Source: Bradyrhizobium jicamae (GTDB lineage: Bacteria; Pseudomonadota; Alphaproteobacteria; Rhizobiales; Xanthobacteraceae). Taken from it: a DNA stretch of 46,964 nt. A program made the translations under genes and the position numbers. The notes below the pieces were generated by a model. It saw only the letters and a list, made by a program, of their open reading frames with translations, was not told the DNA's origin and did no database searches. Shown in pieces: positions 1 through 7,658 of the stretch; the stretch's first letter is position 1; each line of letters begins with the position of its first letter. The stretch lies in contig NZ_LLXZ01000104.1 in NCBI RefSeq assembly GCF_001440395.1, positions 1 to 46,964 on the forward strand. Reading direction: 5' to 3'.

Positions 1-635
1 AGCGCGCCGGTGGTGGTGCCGGGCGCTGGCGCCGGTGCGGCACCGATGGCCCCCGGCGGGCGCAGGCCAGCGCGGTCGTCGTTCGGATAGACGATGCCGG
101 CGCCGGGAATGCGGCTGTCGCCGCGGTCCGAATAGACCTGCTGCTGCGAAGCGGGCGGACGGTCCGCATAGATCACCGGCGGCGGGCCGGCCGGGCGGCC
201 ATAACGCGGATCGTCAGGAGAAAGGACCGGACCGGTGGGCGCCGCAGCGGTGGCCGGGCGGCCATAGCGCGGATCATCAGGGGAAAGGATCGGGCCCGTC
301 GGCGCCGGAGCGCCACGGTCCGAGTAAACCGGCGCACCGGCTGGCCGGCCATATCGGGGGTCGCTCGGCGACATCACGGGACCGGGCGGCGGCAACGCGG
401 CAGAGCTCTGCGCCTCGTCGTCATCATCATCCAGTGCATCGAAATCGGGCGCACCGGGGCTGCGACGTTCCTGGGCCGGGTAGCCACCGGGCACGTACTG
501 TCCCGGAGCCGTCGAATAGGTTTGGCCTTGGTATACTTGGCCTTGAGCTGACGGATAGCCCTGCGCATGGGCCAGCGAGGTGCCCGCCATGGCAGCGGCA
601 ATGGCGGCACAAATCGTCAGAATGCGGTTATTCAT
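1..635 (-). CDS. Secreted repeat-containing protein, probable N-terminal part of an L,D-transpeptidase (partial)
   Basis: Only the N-terminal about 211 residues lie in the window; the gene runs off the left edge. The start at 635 is the second of two adjacent ATGs and is better spaced from the AAGG upstream. Residues 1-24 form a signal peptide ending in an Ala-X-Ala type site (AHAQ). What follows is a Gln/Tyr/Pro-rich, probably disordered stretch with a run of five Asp and three copies of an SP(S/D)DPRYGRP(A) motif, encoded at about 348-380, 260-293 and 198-230. I remember this kind of low-complexity head on Bradyrhizobium L,D-transpeptidases (YkuD family), which make 3-3 cross-links in peptidoglycan. 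The catalytic YkuD domain with its HxxG...SxGC motif would lie outside the window, so the function is an inference and it could be another secreted Pro-rich protein. Confidence 0.6.
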   Translation of the reverse strand, partial: MNNRILTICAAIAAAMAGTSLAHAQGYPSAQGQVYQGQTYSTAPGQYVPGGYPAQERRSPGAPDFDALDDDDDEAQSSAALPPPGPVMSPSDPRYGRPAGAPVYSDRGAPAPTGPILSPDDPRYGRPATAAAPTGPVLSPDDPRYGRPAGPPPVIYADRPPASQQQVYSDRGDSRIPGAGIVYPNDDRAGLRPPGAIGAAPAPAPGTTTGA

Positions 636-987
636 CATCGCCTTTGTATAGACCCCAAAGCCCGACCGGACCGTTAACAGCAGATGACGGAAGATAGCGG
701 CGCATTCAAGACAAATCCCGGAAACTCGGCCCGTACCAGTGATTTGTGATCGCCGCCTGGCTGCGGCAAAGATGCCTCAGCGCGGCAAAAATCGCCAGAT
801 ATCGCGTGGCGAACGACTCCAAAACGCAGATTTTGCAACAAAAGGCCGCCGGGCATTGAGATACTCTCAAATCGGCCTGATTCGCGCGCGCAGCCCCCGC
901 GAATTCCAGCCGCAACAGTGGTCACCGCGTTCCCTTGGCAATCAATAACCCTCCAGCGATCTTCAAGGAGGGGTGGAACTCGCGTCC
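636..987. other. 352-bp intergenic stretch between divergent genes
   Basis: It separates the divergent genes starting at 635 and 988. Short open frames occur on both strands, but none has a credible ribosome binding site or protein-like composition. No clear inverted repeat or terminator was seen. It presumably carries the two divergent promoters. Confidence 0.4.
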
Positions 988-1821
988 ATGCTTCCCGGCT
1001 TTCGTTTTCTGTTCACTGCAATCATCCTGTCGACGTCGGTTCTGATTTTCGGCCTTGGCGCCGCCGCGCTGCTGCGCGCCGCGCATGAGGAATTTGCCAA
1101 TCTTCCCTCGCGACGGGCGGCGCCCGAGCCGATGTTTGCCCGTCAGACCGACGACTCGCTGCCGACGCTGGCGCTGCTGCGTGTCGATACGCCGGTTGCG
1201 GACAAGCCGACAGAGAGCGTCCCGGCCGCCGCCATTCCGGAAGCGGCCGCGGACAACCCGGTGACCATCGGGCAAACACCGGACGCCGGCACGGCCGAGC
1301 CCGAGAAGCTGGCTGCGCTGAAGACGGCTGAGCCTGTGCAGGCCGAAGCTGCCAACGAAACTGCAAAGGAAACCGCAAAGGAAGCCGCCACGCCGGAACC
1401 TCCTGCGCAGGAGGCAAGCGCCCAGACACCGCCCGCTGCAGCGCCCACGCCCGAAGCGCCCGCGGTCCAGGCCGAAGCGAAGCTCGCCGCCATCGCGGAA
1501 ACGCCTCAGCCTTCGGCCGTGGCAACCTCTTCCCCGGCCGAGCCGGCGACGGCAGCGGCCTCCCCCGAAGACAGCCCGGCCGCGCCCCGGATCGCGACGC
1601 TCGGCGGTCCCGCCGTCGTCGTGGATGAAAAGACATCGGCCGTGACCACGGAAGCGAAGCCGGACCGCAACGCCCTCAAGAAGCGGGCCGCGGAGCGGGC
1701 CCGAGAACGGCGGCAGCTGGCCGCGCGCCGCGCACGCCTGGCACGTGAAGCGACGCTGCAGCAGCAGCAATTGCTGGCCAATCCGTTCACGCAATTCCAG
1801 ACGCCGCGCGCGACGCGGTAG
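988..1821 (+). CDS. Single-pass membrane protein with long Ala/Pro/Glu-rich tail, function unknown
   Basis: 277 residues from ATG 988. A GTG at 973 is also in frame but lies only one base after the AAGGAGG at 965-971, too close for normal initiation, while ATG 988 is rather far from it (about 16 bases); the start is therefore uncertain. The N-terminus (MLPGFRFLFTAIILS...) is one strong transmembrane helix of about 20 residues. The rest is a low-complexity Ala/Pro/Glu/Thr-rich region with KETAKEAA-like repeats, then a basic, Arg/Ala-rich coiled-coil-like segment near residues 225-260 and a short QQQ run. No enzymatic domain is visible. The shape (membrane anchor plus flexible linker plus basic end) suggests an envelope-spanning or scaffolding protein, but that is only inference. 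Close relatives are, as I recall, annotated hypothetical in Bradyrhizobium. Confidence 0.75.
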   Translation: MLPGFRFLFTAIILSTSVLIFGLGAAALLRAAHEEFANLPSRRAAPEPMFARQTDDSLPTLALLRVDTPVADKPTESVPAAAIPEAAADNPVTIGQTPDAGTAEPEKLAALKTAEPVQAEAANETAKETAKEAATPEPPAQEASAQTPPAAAPTPEAPAVQAEAKLAAIAETPQPSAVATSSPAEPATAAASPEDSPAAPRIATLGGPAVVVDEKTSAVTTEAKPDRNALKKRAAERARERRQLAARRARLAREATLQQQQLLANPFTQFQTPRATR

Positions 1822-1839
1822 CGGGCTCGATCAAGAAGA

Positions 1840-2694
1840 TCAGGCCGGGCCGGTCGCGACCGGCGGGCCGTCGGCGGCGCCCCACTCCGTCCACGAGCCG
1901 TCATAGAGCGCCGGGTTCTCGACACCGAGGCGATAGAGCGCCAGCGTCAGCACCGCGGCGCTGACGCCGGAGCCGCAACTCGTGACGATGGGGGCGTCGA
2001 GCTTCACACCGGCGCCCGCGAACGCCGCGCGCAACGCATCGAGCGGCTTCATCGTGCCGGTCGCGGCATCGAACAGATTGTTGTAGGGCAGGCTGAGACT
2101 GCCGGGGATGTGACCGGAGCGCAGCCCCGGCCGCGGCTCGGCAACCTTGCCCTGGTAGCGCTCATTGGCGCGGGCATCGATCACCTGCTCGGCGCGGGTT
2201 GCGAGATTGGCGACGAGCTGCTGCACACTGCGCACGCGCCGCGCATCGAACGTCGCCTTGAACGTCGAAGGTTTTGGCACGACCTCGCCCTTCTCGACCT
2301 TGCGACCTTCTGCGACCCATTTCTTCAGGCCGCCATCGAGCACGCGCACCGGCTTGCCGAACGACAGGAACATCCACCACGCCCGCGGTGCGGCGACCCA
2401 GCCACCGGAATCGTAGACCACGACAAGGTCGTCATTGCCGATCCCGAGCGCGCCGACATCGCGGCCGAACTGCTCGGCGGAGGGAAACATGTGCGGCAGC
2501 GGGTTGGAATGGTCTGATACCGCGTCGACATCGAAGAACACCGCGCCCGGAAGATGCGACGCGAGATAATCGTCCTTCGGCAGCGGCAGCACCCCCGGCA
2601 TCTTGAATGAAGCGTCGATGATTTTGACGTTGGGATCGCCGATGTGTGCGGCGAGCCATTCGGTGGAGACGAGCGGATCGGTGGTGGCGGGCAT
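1840..2694 (-). CDS. sseA: 3-mercaptopyruvate / thiosulfate sulfurtransferase
   Basis: 284 residues, the usual length for a two-domain rhodanese. The inactive N-terminal rhodanese domain covers about residues 8-130 (HLPGAVFFDVDAVSD at about 47-61). The catalytic domain covers about 155-280, with the active-site loop starting at Cys240 (CGSGVSA). That loop is of the CG(S/T)GVTA type characteristic of mercaptopyruvate sulfurtransferases rather than the CRxGxR/T of thiosulfate rhodanese. The enzyme moves sulfur from 3-mercaptopyruvate to thiols or cyanide, giving pyruvate and a persulfide, in the cytoplasm. A second, single-domain rhodanese follows downstream on the same strand across a palindromic repeat. 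In reverse orientation the gene ends 18 bp from the end of the upstream plus-strand gene. Confidence 0.92.
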   Translation of the reverse strand: MPATTDPLVSTEWLAAHIGDPNVKIIDASFKMPGVLPLPKDDYLASHLPGAVFFDVDAVSDHSNPLPHMFPSAEQFGRDVGALGIGNDDLVVVYDSGGWVAAPRAWWMFLSFGKPVRVLDGGLKKWVAEGRKVEKGEVVPKPSTFKATFDARRVRSVQQLVANLATRAEQVIDARANERYQGKVAEPRPGLRSGHIPGSLSLPYNNLFDAATGTMKPLDALRAAFAGAGVKLDAPIVTSCGSGVSAAVLTLALYRLGVENPALYDGSWTEWGAADGPPVATGPA

Positions 2695-2720
2695 GTTTCA
2701 GGTCTCCGATATTTCCCAGA

Positions 2721-2809
2721 CGTCATTGCCGGGCTTGACCCGGCAATCCATCTGCTTCGAAGGATTTCTTGAAGGGATGGACACGCGGGTCAAGCCCGCG
2801 TGTGACGAG
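2721..2809. repeat. REP-like palindromic element, 'gggcttgacccggcaatcc' class
   Basis: The left arm (cgtcattgccgggcttgacc at 2721-2740) and right arm (cgcgggtcaagcccgcg at about 2784-2800, then tgacga) are imperfect inverted copies that fold into a long hairpin. It lies between the two sulfurtransferase genes. Other copies of related design occur in this window. Confidence 0.75.
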
Positions 2810-2813
2810 TCTT

Positions 2814-3227
2814 TTACCCCTTCTTCTTCGGCTCCCACTTCTCGACCGGACCGCCGGCGTCGCGCCAGGCGGCGAAACCGCCGCCCATATGGGCGACCGG
2901 CTTCAGGCCCATGTCCTGCGCGGTCTTGGCGGCGAGCGCCGAGCGAAGGCCGCCGGCGCAGTGGAAGATGAACTTCTTGTCTTCCTGGAAAATCGGCTTG
3001 GCGTAAGGGCTCTGCGGATCGATCCAGAATTCCAGCATGCCGCGCGTGCAGGAAAACGCGCCGGGGATCTTGCCCTCGCGCTCGATCTCGCGCGGGTCCC
3101 TGATATCGACGATCACGACGTTCGGATCCTGCGCGGCCTTGATGGCGTCAGCGGCGCTGACGGTCTCGATCGCAGCGTTGGCTTCGTCGATCAGGGATTT
3201 GATGCCGCGGTGAATGGTCTGGGGCAT
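2814..3227 (-). CDS. Single-domain rhodanese-like protein
   Basis: 137 residues. ATG 3227 was chosen because GGGAGG lies about 5-7 bases upstream; an upstream in-frame start would begin inside the palindromic repeat. The fold is a single rhodanese domain: VVIVDIRDPREIEREGKIPGA (about 37-57) is the CH2A-like strand and loop, and the persulfide-forming Cys90 sits in the loop HCAGGLRSA. The loop has a CAGGxRS sequence rather than CRxGxR, as often seen in the small 'rhodanese-like domain' proteins. It probably carries or transfers sulfane sulfur in the cytoplasm; the substrate cannot be read from the sequence. The C-terminus is Lys-rich. It lies downstream of sseA on the same strand, separated by a REP-like hairpin, so co-transcription is possible but unproven. 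Confidence 0.85.
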   Translation of the reverse strand: MPQTIHRGIKSLIDEANAAIETVSAADAIKAAQDPNVVIVDIRDPREIEREGKIPGAFSCTRGMLEFWIDPQSPYAKPIFQEDKKFIFHCAGGLRSALAAKTAQDMGLKPVAHMGGGFAAWRDAGGPVEKWEPKKKG

Positions 3228-3249
3228 TGGGCCCTCCCTTGTTCTTCTT

Positions 3250-3346
3250 GTCATTCCGGGGCGATGCGAAGCATCGAACCCGGAATCTCGATCGGCAAGA
3301 CAACTTCCAGATTCCGGGTTCGCGCCGCGCGCGCCCCGGAATGACG
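3250..3346. repeat. REP-like palindromic element, 'gtcattccggggcg' class
   Basis: The left arm gtcattccggggcgatgcg starts at 3250 and the right arm cgcgccccggaatgac ends at about 3345. Inner sequences ttccgggtt and aacccggaa also pair. A close relative of this element lies at 45694-45775. It sits between the small rhodanese and the vWA gene. Confidence 0.75.
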
Positions 3347-3356
3347 AGGTCTATGG

Positions 3357-4532
3357 TTACCGCACCAATTCCTTCATCGCGCCTTCGAGGCCCTCGATCG
3401 TGATCGGATACATGCGGCCCGACAATAGCCGGCGGATGATGGTGGTGGATTCCGAATAATCCCAGTGCTTCTGCGCCACCGGATTGAGCCACACCGTGTG
3501 CGGATAGGTGCGCGTGACGCGCTCCAGCCAGACCGAACCGGCCTCCTCGTTGACATGCTCGACCGAACCGCCCGGCACCATGATCTCGTAAGGCGACATC
3601 GAGGCGTCGCCGACGAACACCACCTTGTAGTCGTGCGGATATTTGTGCAGCACGTCCCAGGTCGGCGTGCGGTCGGTGAAGCGGCGCTTGTTCTGCTTCC
3701 AGACGCCTTCATAGAGGCAGTTGTGGAAGTAGAAATACTCCATGTGCTTGAACTCGGACTTCGCCGCCGAGAACAATTCCTCGACCTGCTCGATATGCGA
3801 ATCCATTGAGCCGCCGATATCGAAGAACACCAGAACCTTGACCGCGTTGCGCCGCTCGGGCCGCATGACGACGTCGAGATAGCCGTGGTTGGCGGTCTCC
3901 CGGATCGTGGTGTCCAGATCGAGTTCGTCGGGCGCGCCGGTGCGGGCGAATTTGCGCAGACGGCGTAGCGCAACCTTGATGTTGCGGATGCCGAGCTCGA
4001 CATTGCCGTCGAGATCCCTGAACTCGCGCTTGTCCCACACCTTCACGGCGCGGTTGTTGCGGTTCTTCTCCTGGCCGATCCGGACGCCTTCCGGGTTATA
4101 GCCATGGGCGCCGAACGGCGAGGTGCCGGCGGTGCCGATCCACTTGTTGCCGCCCTGATGGCGGCCCTTCTGTTCCTCAAGACGCTTGCGAAGCGTCTCC
4201 ATGAGCTTGTCCCAGCCCATGGCCTCGATCTGCTTCTTCTCTTCCTCGGTGAGGTATTTTTCGGCGAGCTTCTTCAGCCACTCCTCGGGGATCTCGGCCT
4301 TGTCCATGGCGTCGAGCAGGCTTTCCAGCCCCTTGAACACGGTGCCGAAGACGCGGTCGAACTTGTCGAGGTTGCGCTCGTCCTTCACCAGCGCGGCGCG
4401 GGACAGGTAATAGAAATTCTCCACCGTCTGGTCGGCGAGGTCGGCGTCGAGCGCCTCCATCAGCGTCAGATATTCGCGCAAGGTCACCGGGACCTGGGCG
4501 TCGCGGAGCGATGTGAAGAATTGCAGGAACAT
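3357..4532 (-). CDS. CoxE-like von Willebrand factor A domain protein
   Basis: 391 residues. The N-terminal about 200 residues are helical and charged, with a Lys/Glu-rich segment at about 85-125. The C-terminal vWA domain begins near 231. Its metal-site motif is D238-I-G-G-S242, a variant of DxSxS, followed later by FVGDASMSPYE. Proteins of this family (CoxE/YehP-like vWA) work with MoxR AAA+ ATPases as metal-insertion or maturation chaperones; CoxD/CoxE of CO dehydrogenase is the best-known pair. A MoxR gene lies just beyond, at 5015, on the opposite strand, with the small glsB-like gene between them. No CO dehydrogenase or other evident client is nearby, so the client complex is unknown. 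The second Ser/Thr of the metal motif being Gly is typical of this subfamily as far as I recall. Confidence 0.88.
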   Translation of the reverse strand: MFLQFFTSLRDAQVPVTLREYLTLMEALDADLADQTVENFYYLSRAALVKDERNLDKFDRVFGTVFKGLESLLDAMDKAEIPEEWLKKLAEKYLTEEEKKQIEAMGWDKLMETLRKRLEEQKGRHQGGNKWIGTAGTSPFGAHGYNPEGVRIGQEKNRNNRAVKVWDKREFRDLDGNVELGIRNIKVALRRLRKFARTGAPDELDLDTTIRETANHGYLDVVMRPERRNAVKVLVFFDIGGSMDSHIEQVEELFSAAKSEFKHMEYFYFHNCLYEGVWKQNKRRFTDRTPTWDVLHKYPHDYKVVFVGDASMSPYEIMVPGGSVEHVNEEAGSVWLERVTRTYPHTVWLNPVAQKHWDYSESTTIIRRLLSGRMYPITIEGLEGAMKELVR

Positions 4533-4673
4533 GGATGACAGATTGCCCGCCGCGCCGCGCCCGTCAAGGGCCGTAGCATGTCAAAGGCCAGCGCATAGCT
4601 GTCAGGCCTAGACCGGGGGACTTTTTCAATTACAATTGACCCGTAAAGGGTTTATTCCGGCAGGGGAAATTCA

Positions 4674-4916
4674 ATGAGTATCATTGCGGCGCTGATCATC
4701 GGCGGTATTGCGGGCTGGCTTGCCGGGCTGATCGTACGCGGCGCAGGGTTCGGGCTGATCGGCAATATCGTGGTCGGCATCATCGGCGCGCTGCTCGCGG
4801 GCTGGCTGTTGCCGCAACTGGGCGTCAGCCTAGGCGTCGGCTGGGTTCGCGATATCATCAACGCCACCATCGGCGCGGTGATCATCCTGGTGATCCTGTC
4901 GCTGATCAGACGCTGA
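4674..4916 (+). CDS. GlsB/YeaQ/YmgE family small membrane protein
   Basis: 80 residues with three predicted transmembrane helices (about 1-20, 27-49, 56-78) rich in Gly/Ile/Val, and the family signature GGIAGWLAGLIVRGAGFGLIGN near the N-terminus, ending in a basic LIRR. AGGGG lies about 7 bases before the ATG. This is the transglycosylase-associated / GlsB stress family of the inner membrane. Its biochemical role is not established; members are often induced by stress. It is expressed on the plus strand between the divergent vWA gene and the MoxR gene, and is followed by a strong hairpin, so it is probably monocistronic. Confidence 0.9.
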   Translation: MSIIAALIIGGIAGWLAGLIVRGAGFGLIGNIVVGIIGALLAGWLLPQLGVSLGVGWVRDIINATIGAVIILVILSLIRR

Positions 4917-4938
4917 GGAAATGCCTCAATTCCAGTCG

Positions 4939-4965
4939 CGACCGCCGGACCGGCGGTCGTTTACT
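4939..4965 (+). terminator. Probable intrinsic terminator after the glsB-like gene
   Basis: A perfect 9-bp GC-rich stem, CGACCGCCG (4939-4947) and CGGCGGTCG (4951-4959), with a three-base loop and a short T-run (TTTAC) after it. It begins 23 bases after the stop codon. The T-tract is short, so efficiency is uncertain. Confidence 0.6.
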
Positions 4966-5014
4966 GTTCAGGACCAATAGCGGCTTACGAACGAACAACA
5001 AGGCAAACGGATAG

Positions 5015-5857
5015 ATGAAATTTACCGGCACCAAGGACTATGTCGCCACCGACGACCTCAAGGTCGCCGTCAACGCCTCGATCGTGCTCGAGCGCCCGCT
5101 GTTGATCAAGGGCGAGCCCGGCACCGGCAAGACCGTGCTGGCGGAGGAAGTCGCAAAGGCGCTCGGCGCGCCGCTTTTGACCTGGCATATCAAGTCGACC
5201 ACCAAGGCGCAGCAGGGCCTGTACGAATACGACGCCGTGTCGCGCCTGCGCGACAGCCAGCTCGGCGATCCCCGCGTCTCCGACATCTCGAACTACATCA
5301 AGCGCGGCAAATTGTGGGAAGCCTTCACCCACGACAAGCGCCCGGTGCTTCTGATCGACGAGATCGACAAGGCCGACATCGAGTTTCCGAACGACCTGCT
5401 GCTCGAACTCGATCGCATGGAGTTCTTCGTCTATGAGACCGGCGAAAACATCAAGGCGAGCCTGCGCCCGATCGTGATGATCACCTCGAACAATGAGAAG
5501 GAGCTGCCGGACGCGTTCCTGCGCCGCTGCTTCTTCCACTACATCAAGTTCCCCGACGCCGACACCATGGGCCGGATCGTCGACGTGCACTTCCCCGGCA
5601 TCAAGAAGCGGCTGGTGGAAGAAGCGCTGCGCATCTTCTTCGAGGTGCGCGAAGTGCCGGGCCTGAAGAAGAAGCCCTCGACCTCGGAGCTGCTCGACTG
5701 GCTCAAGCTGCTCTTGAACGAGGACATCACGCCGGAAATGCTGAGGGAGCGCGACCCGCGCAAGCTGATCCCGCCGCTGCATGGTGCGCTGCTCAAGAAC
5801 GAGCAGGACGTGCACCTGTTCGAGCGGCTGGCGTTCCTCAGCCGCCGCGAAGTGTAA
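5015..5857 (+). CDS. MoxR-family AAA+ ATPase
   Basis: 280 residues. Walker A is GEPGTGKT at 33-40, Walker B is LLIDEID at 112-118 with D115 and E116, and sensor 1 is TSNNEKELPDAFLRRC. The family usually runs to about 280-330 residues, so it is full length. MoxR ATPases remodel or help assemble metal- or cofactor-containing enzymes with a vWA partner; the partner here is most likely the CoxE-like gene encoded divergently at 3357-4532. Together they form a split MoxR-vWA module. The sequence (KFTGTKDYVATDDLKVAVNASIVLERPLLIKGEPGTGKT) is close to the CoxD-like branch common in Bradyrhizobium. A perfect hairpin terminator follows the gene. Confidence 0.92.
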   Translation: MKFTGTKDYVATDDLKVAVNASIVLERPLLIKGEPGTGKTVLAEEVAKALGAPLLTWHIKSTTKAQQGLYEYDAVSRLRDSQLGDPRVSDISNYIKRGKLWEAFTHDKRPVLLIDEIDKADIEFPNDLLLELDRMEFFVYETGENIKASLRPIVMITSNNEKELPDAFLRRCFFHYIKFPDADTMGRIVDVHFPGIKKRLVEEALRIFFEVREVPGLKKKPSTSELLDWLKLLLNEDITPEMLRERDPRKLIPPLHGALLKNEQDVHLFERLAFLSRREV

Positions 5858-5876
5858 TTTCGCTGACGACCTACGG

Positions 5877-5910
5877 CGCCAGAACCTCACGGTTCTGGCG
5901 TTTCGCTTTT
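5877..5910 (+). terminator. Intrinsic terminator after moxR-like gene
   Basis: A perfect 10-bp stem CGCCAGAACC (5877-5886) and GGTTCTGGCG (5891-5900) with loop TCAC, followed by TTTCGCTTTT. It lies 20 bases after the MoxR stop codon and 28 bases before the monooxygenase start, so it should separate the two genes transcriptionally. Confidence 0.8.
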
Positions 5911-5937
5911 CAAAACAAACGAAAAAGAACAGGGAAG

Positions 5938-7440
5938 ATGAACGTTCAAACCCAGATTGATGCAACTGCGCCCCGCACCACCGAGCACTTCGACGTCGTC
6001 ATCGCCGGTGCCGGCATTTCCGGCGTTGGAGCTGCCTATCACCTCACCACGCAGTGCCCGGGAACGACGTTCGTCGCGCTGGAAGCGCAAAAGACCTTTG
6101 GCGGCACCTGGACCACGCACCGTTATCCCGGCATCCGCTCCGACAGCGACCTGCACACCTTCGGCTATCGCTTCAAGCCCTGGACCACGGCGCCGATCGC
6201 GAGTGCCAAGGAAATTTTGAAATACATGGGCGAGGTGATCGAGGAGAACGGTCTCGCGCCTCACATCCGCTATCAGCACACCATCACCTCGGCCTCATGG
6301 TCGAGCGAGGAGAATCTCTGGACCATCGAGGCCACGCGCACCGACACCGGCGAGCGACGGCGCTTCACCACCAATTTCTTCTGGATGTGCCAGGGCTATT
6401 ACCGCCACACCGAGGGCTACACGCCGGAGTGGAAGGACATGGCGAGCTTCAAGGGCCGGATCGTCCATCCGCAGAAATGGCCTGAGGATCTCGACTACAG
6501 GAACAAGCGCGTCATCGTGATCGGCTCGGGCGCCACCGCGGCGACGCTGATCCCGGCGATGGCCGCCGACTGCGCGCATGTCACCATGCTGCAGCGCTCG
6601 CCGACCTACTTTCGCACCGGGCGCAACGCGATCGAGATCGCCGAGGAGCTGCGGAAACTTCAGGTCGACGAGCACTGGATCCATGAGATCACGCGGCGAA
6701 AAATCCTGTTCGACCAGGACGCCTTCACCCGCAAGACCTTTGCCGAGCCGGAAGCGGCCAAGAAGGATCTGCTGTCGGCCGTCGAAGCCTATCTCGGCAA
6801 GGATTACGACATCGCGACCCACTTCACGCCGAAATATCGGCCGTGGCGGCAGCGCATCGCCTTCATTCCCGACGGCGACCTGTTCCAAGGCATCAAGTCC
6901 GGCAAGGCCTCCGTCGTCACCGACGAGATCGACCGCTTCACTGAAAAGGGCATTCTGCTGAAGTCAGGCAAGGAGCTGGAGGCCGACATCATCGTGACAG
7001 CGACCGGCTTCAACCTCTGCGCCAATGGCGACATGGAGTTTGCCATCGACGGCAAGCCGCTCGATTTCGCCGATACCGTCACCTATCGCGGCATGATGTT
7101 CACGGGCGTGCCGAACCTCGTCTGGGTGTTCGGCTATTTCCGTGCGAGCTGGACGTTGCGCGTCGACCTCGTCGCCGACTTCGTCTGCCGGCTGCTCAAC
7201 CACATGAAGGCAACGGGCGCGAAAAAGGTGACGCCGCAACTCCGCCCCGAAGACCACAACATGCCGCTGCTGCCCTGGATCGATCCGGAGAACTTCAATC
7301 CCGGCTACATGATGCGCGGCATGCACTTGCTGCCCAAGCGTGGCGAGAAGCCGGAATGGCAGCACAATCAGGATTACTGGGCGGAGAAGGACGAATTCCC
7401 CGCGATCGACCTCAAGGACAAGGCGTTCGTTTACGGCTGA
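5938..7440 (+). CDS. Flavin-containing (Baeyer-Villiger-type) monooxygenase
   Basis: 500 residues. The FAD-binding motif GAGISG is at 24-29, the NADPH-binding motif GSGATA at 196-201, and the Baeyer-Villiger fingerprint F171-x-G-x-x-x-H177-x-x-x-W181-P182 lies between them. This is the layout of class B flavoprotein monooxygenases, which use NADPH and O2 to insert oxygen next to a ketone or oxidise a heteroatom. The length and the FKGxxxHPQxWPED form recall the EthA-like branch. A RBS (GGGAAG) lies 5 bases before the ATG. The gene is isolated: a terminator lies upstream and a REP-like hairpin downstream, so the substrate cannot be deduced from context. Confidence 0.9.
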   Translation: MNVQTQIDATAPRTTEHFDVVIAGAGISGVGAAYHLTTQCPGTTFVALEAQKTFGGTWTTHRYPGIRSDSDLHTFGYRFKPWTTAPIASAKEILKYMGEVIEENGLAPHIRYQHTITSASWSSEENLWTIEATRTDTGERRRFTTNFFWMCQGYYRHTEGYTPEWKDMASFKGRIVHPQKWPEDLDYRNKRVIVIGSGATAATLIPAMAADCAHVTMLQRSPTYFRTGRNAIEIAEELRKLQVDEHWIHEITRRKILFDQDAFTRKTFAEPEAAKKDLLSAVEAYLGKDYDIATHFTPKYRPWRQRIAFIPDGDLFQGIKSGKASVVTDEIDRFTEKGILLKSGKELEADIIVTATGFNLCANGDMEFAIDGKPLDFADTVTYRGMMFTGVPNLVWVFGYFRASWTLRVDLVADFVCRLLNHMKATGAKKVTPQLRPEDHNMPLLPWIDPENFNPGYMMRGMHLLPKRGEKPEWQHNQDYWAEKDEFPAIDLKDKAFVYG

Positions 7441-7512
7441 GTCCACCGGCTGATGAGCTGAGTGACGGCCGACATCCGGTAACTCTTCAGAGCCTAACCG
7501 AGTGGCTTTTTT

Positions 7513-7604
7513 CGTCATGGCCGGGCTTGTCCCGGCCATCCACGTCTTTCCTGCATTGTTGCAGCAAAGACGTGGATGCCCGGCACAAGGCCGGGCATGA
7601 CGAG
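7513..7604. repeat. REP-like palindromic element, 'catggccgggcttgtcccggcc' class
   Basis: The left arm (cgtcatggccgggcttgtcc from 7513) and right arm (ggccgggcatgacgag ending at 7604) are inverted copies. The internal cacgtcttt / aaagacgtgg pair extends the hairpin. It sits between the convergent monooxygenase and O-methyltransferase genes and may also act as a bidirectional terminator. Confidence 0.75.
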
Positions 7605-7658
7605 TTTCTATGAGCGCTCATATTTCATTGGCTGCATTTTGAGTCAGACTCTCAGGTG

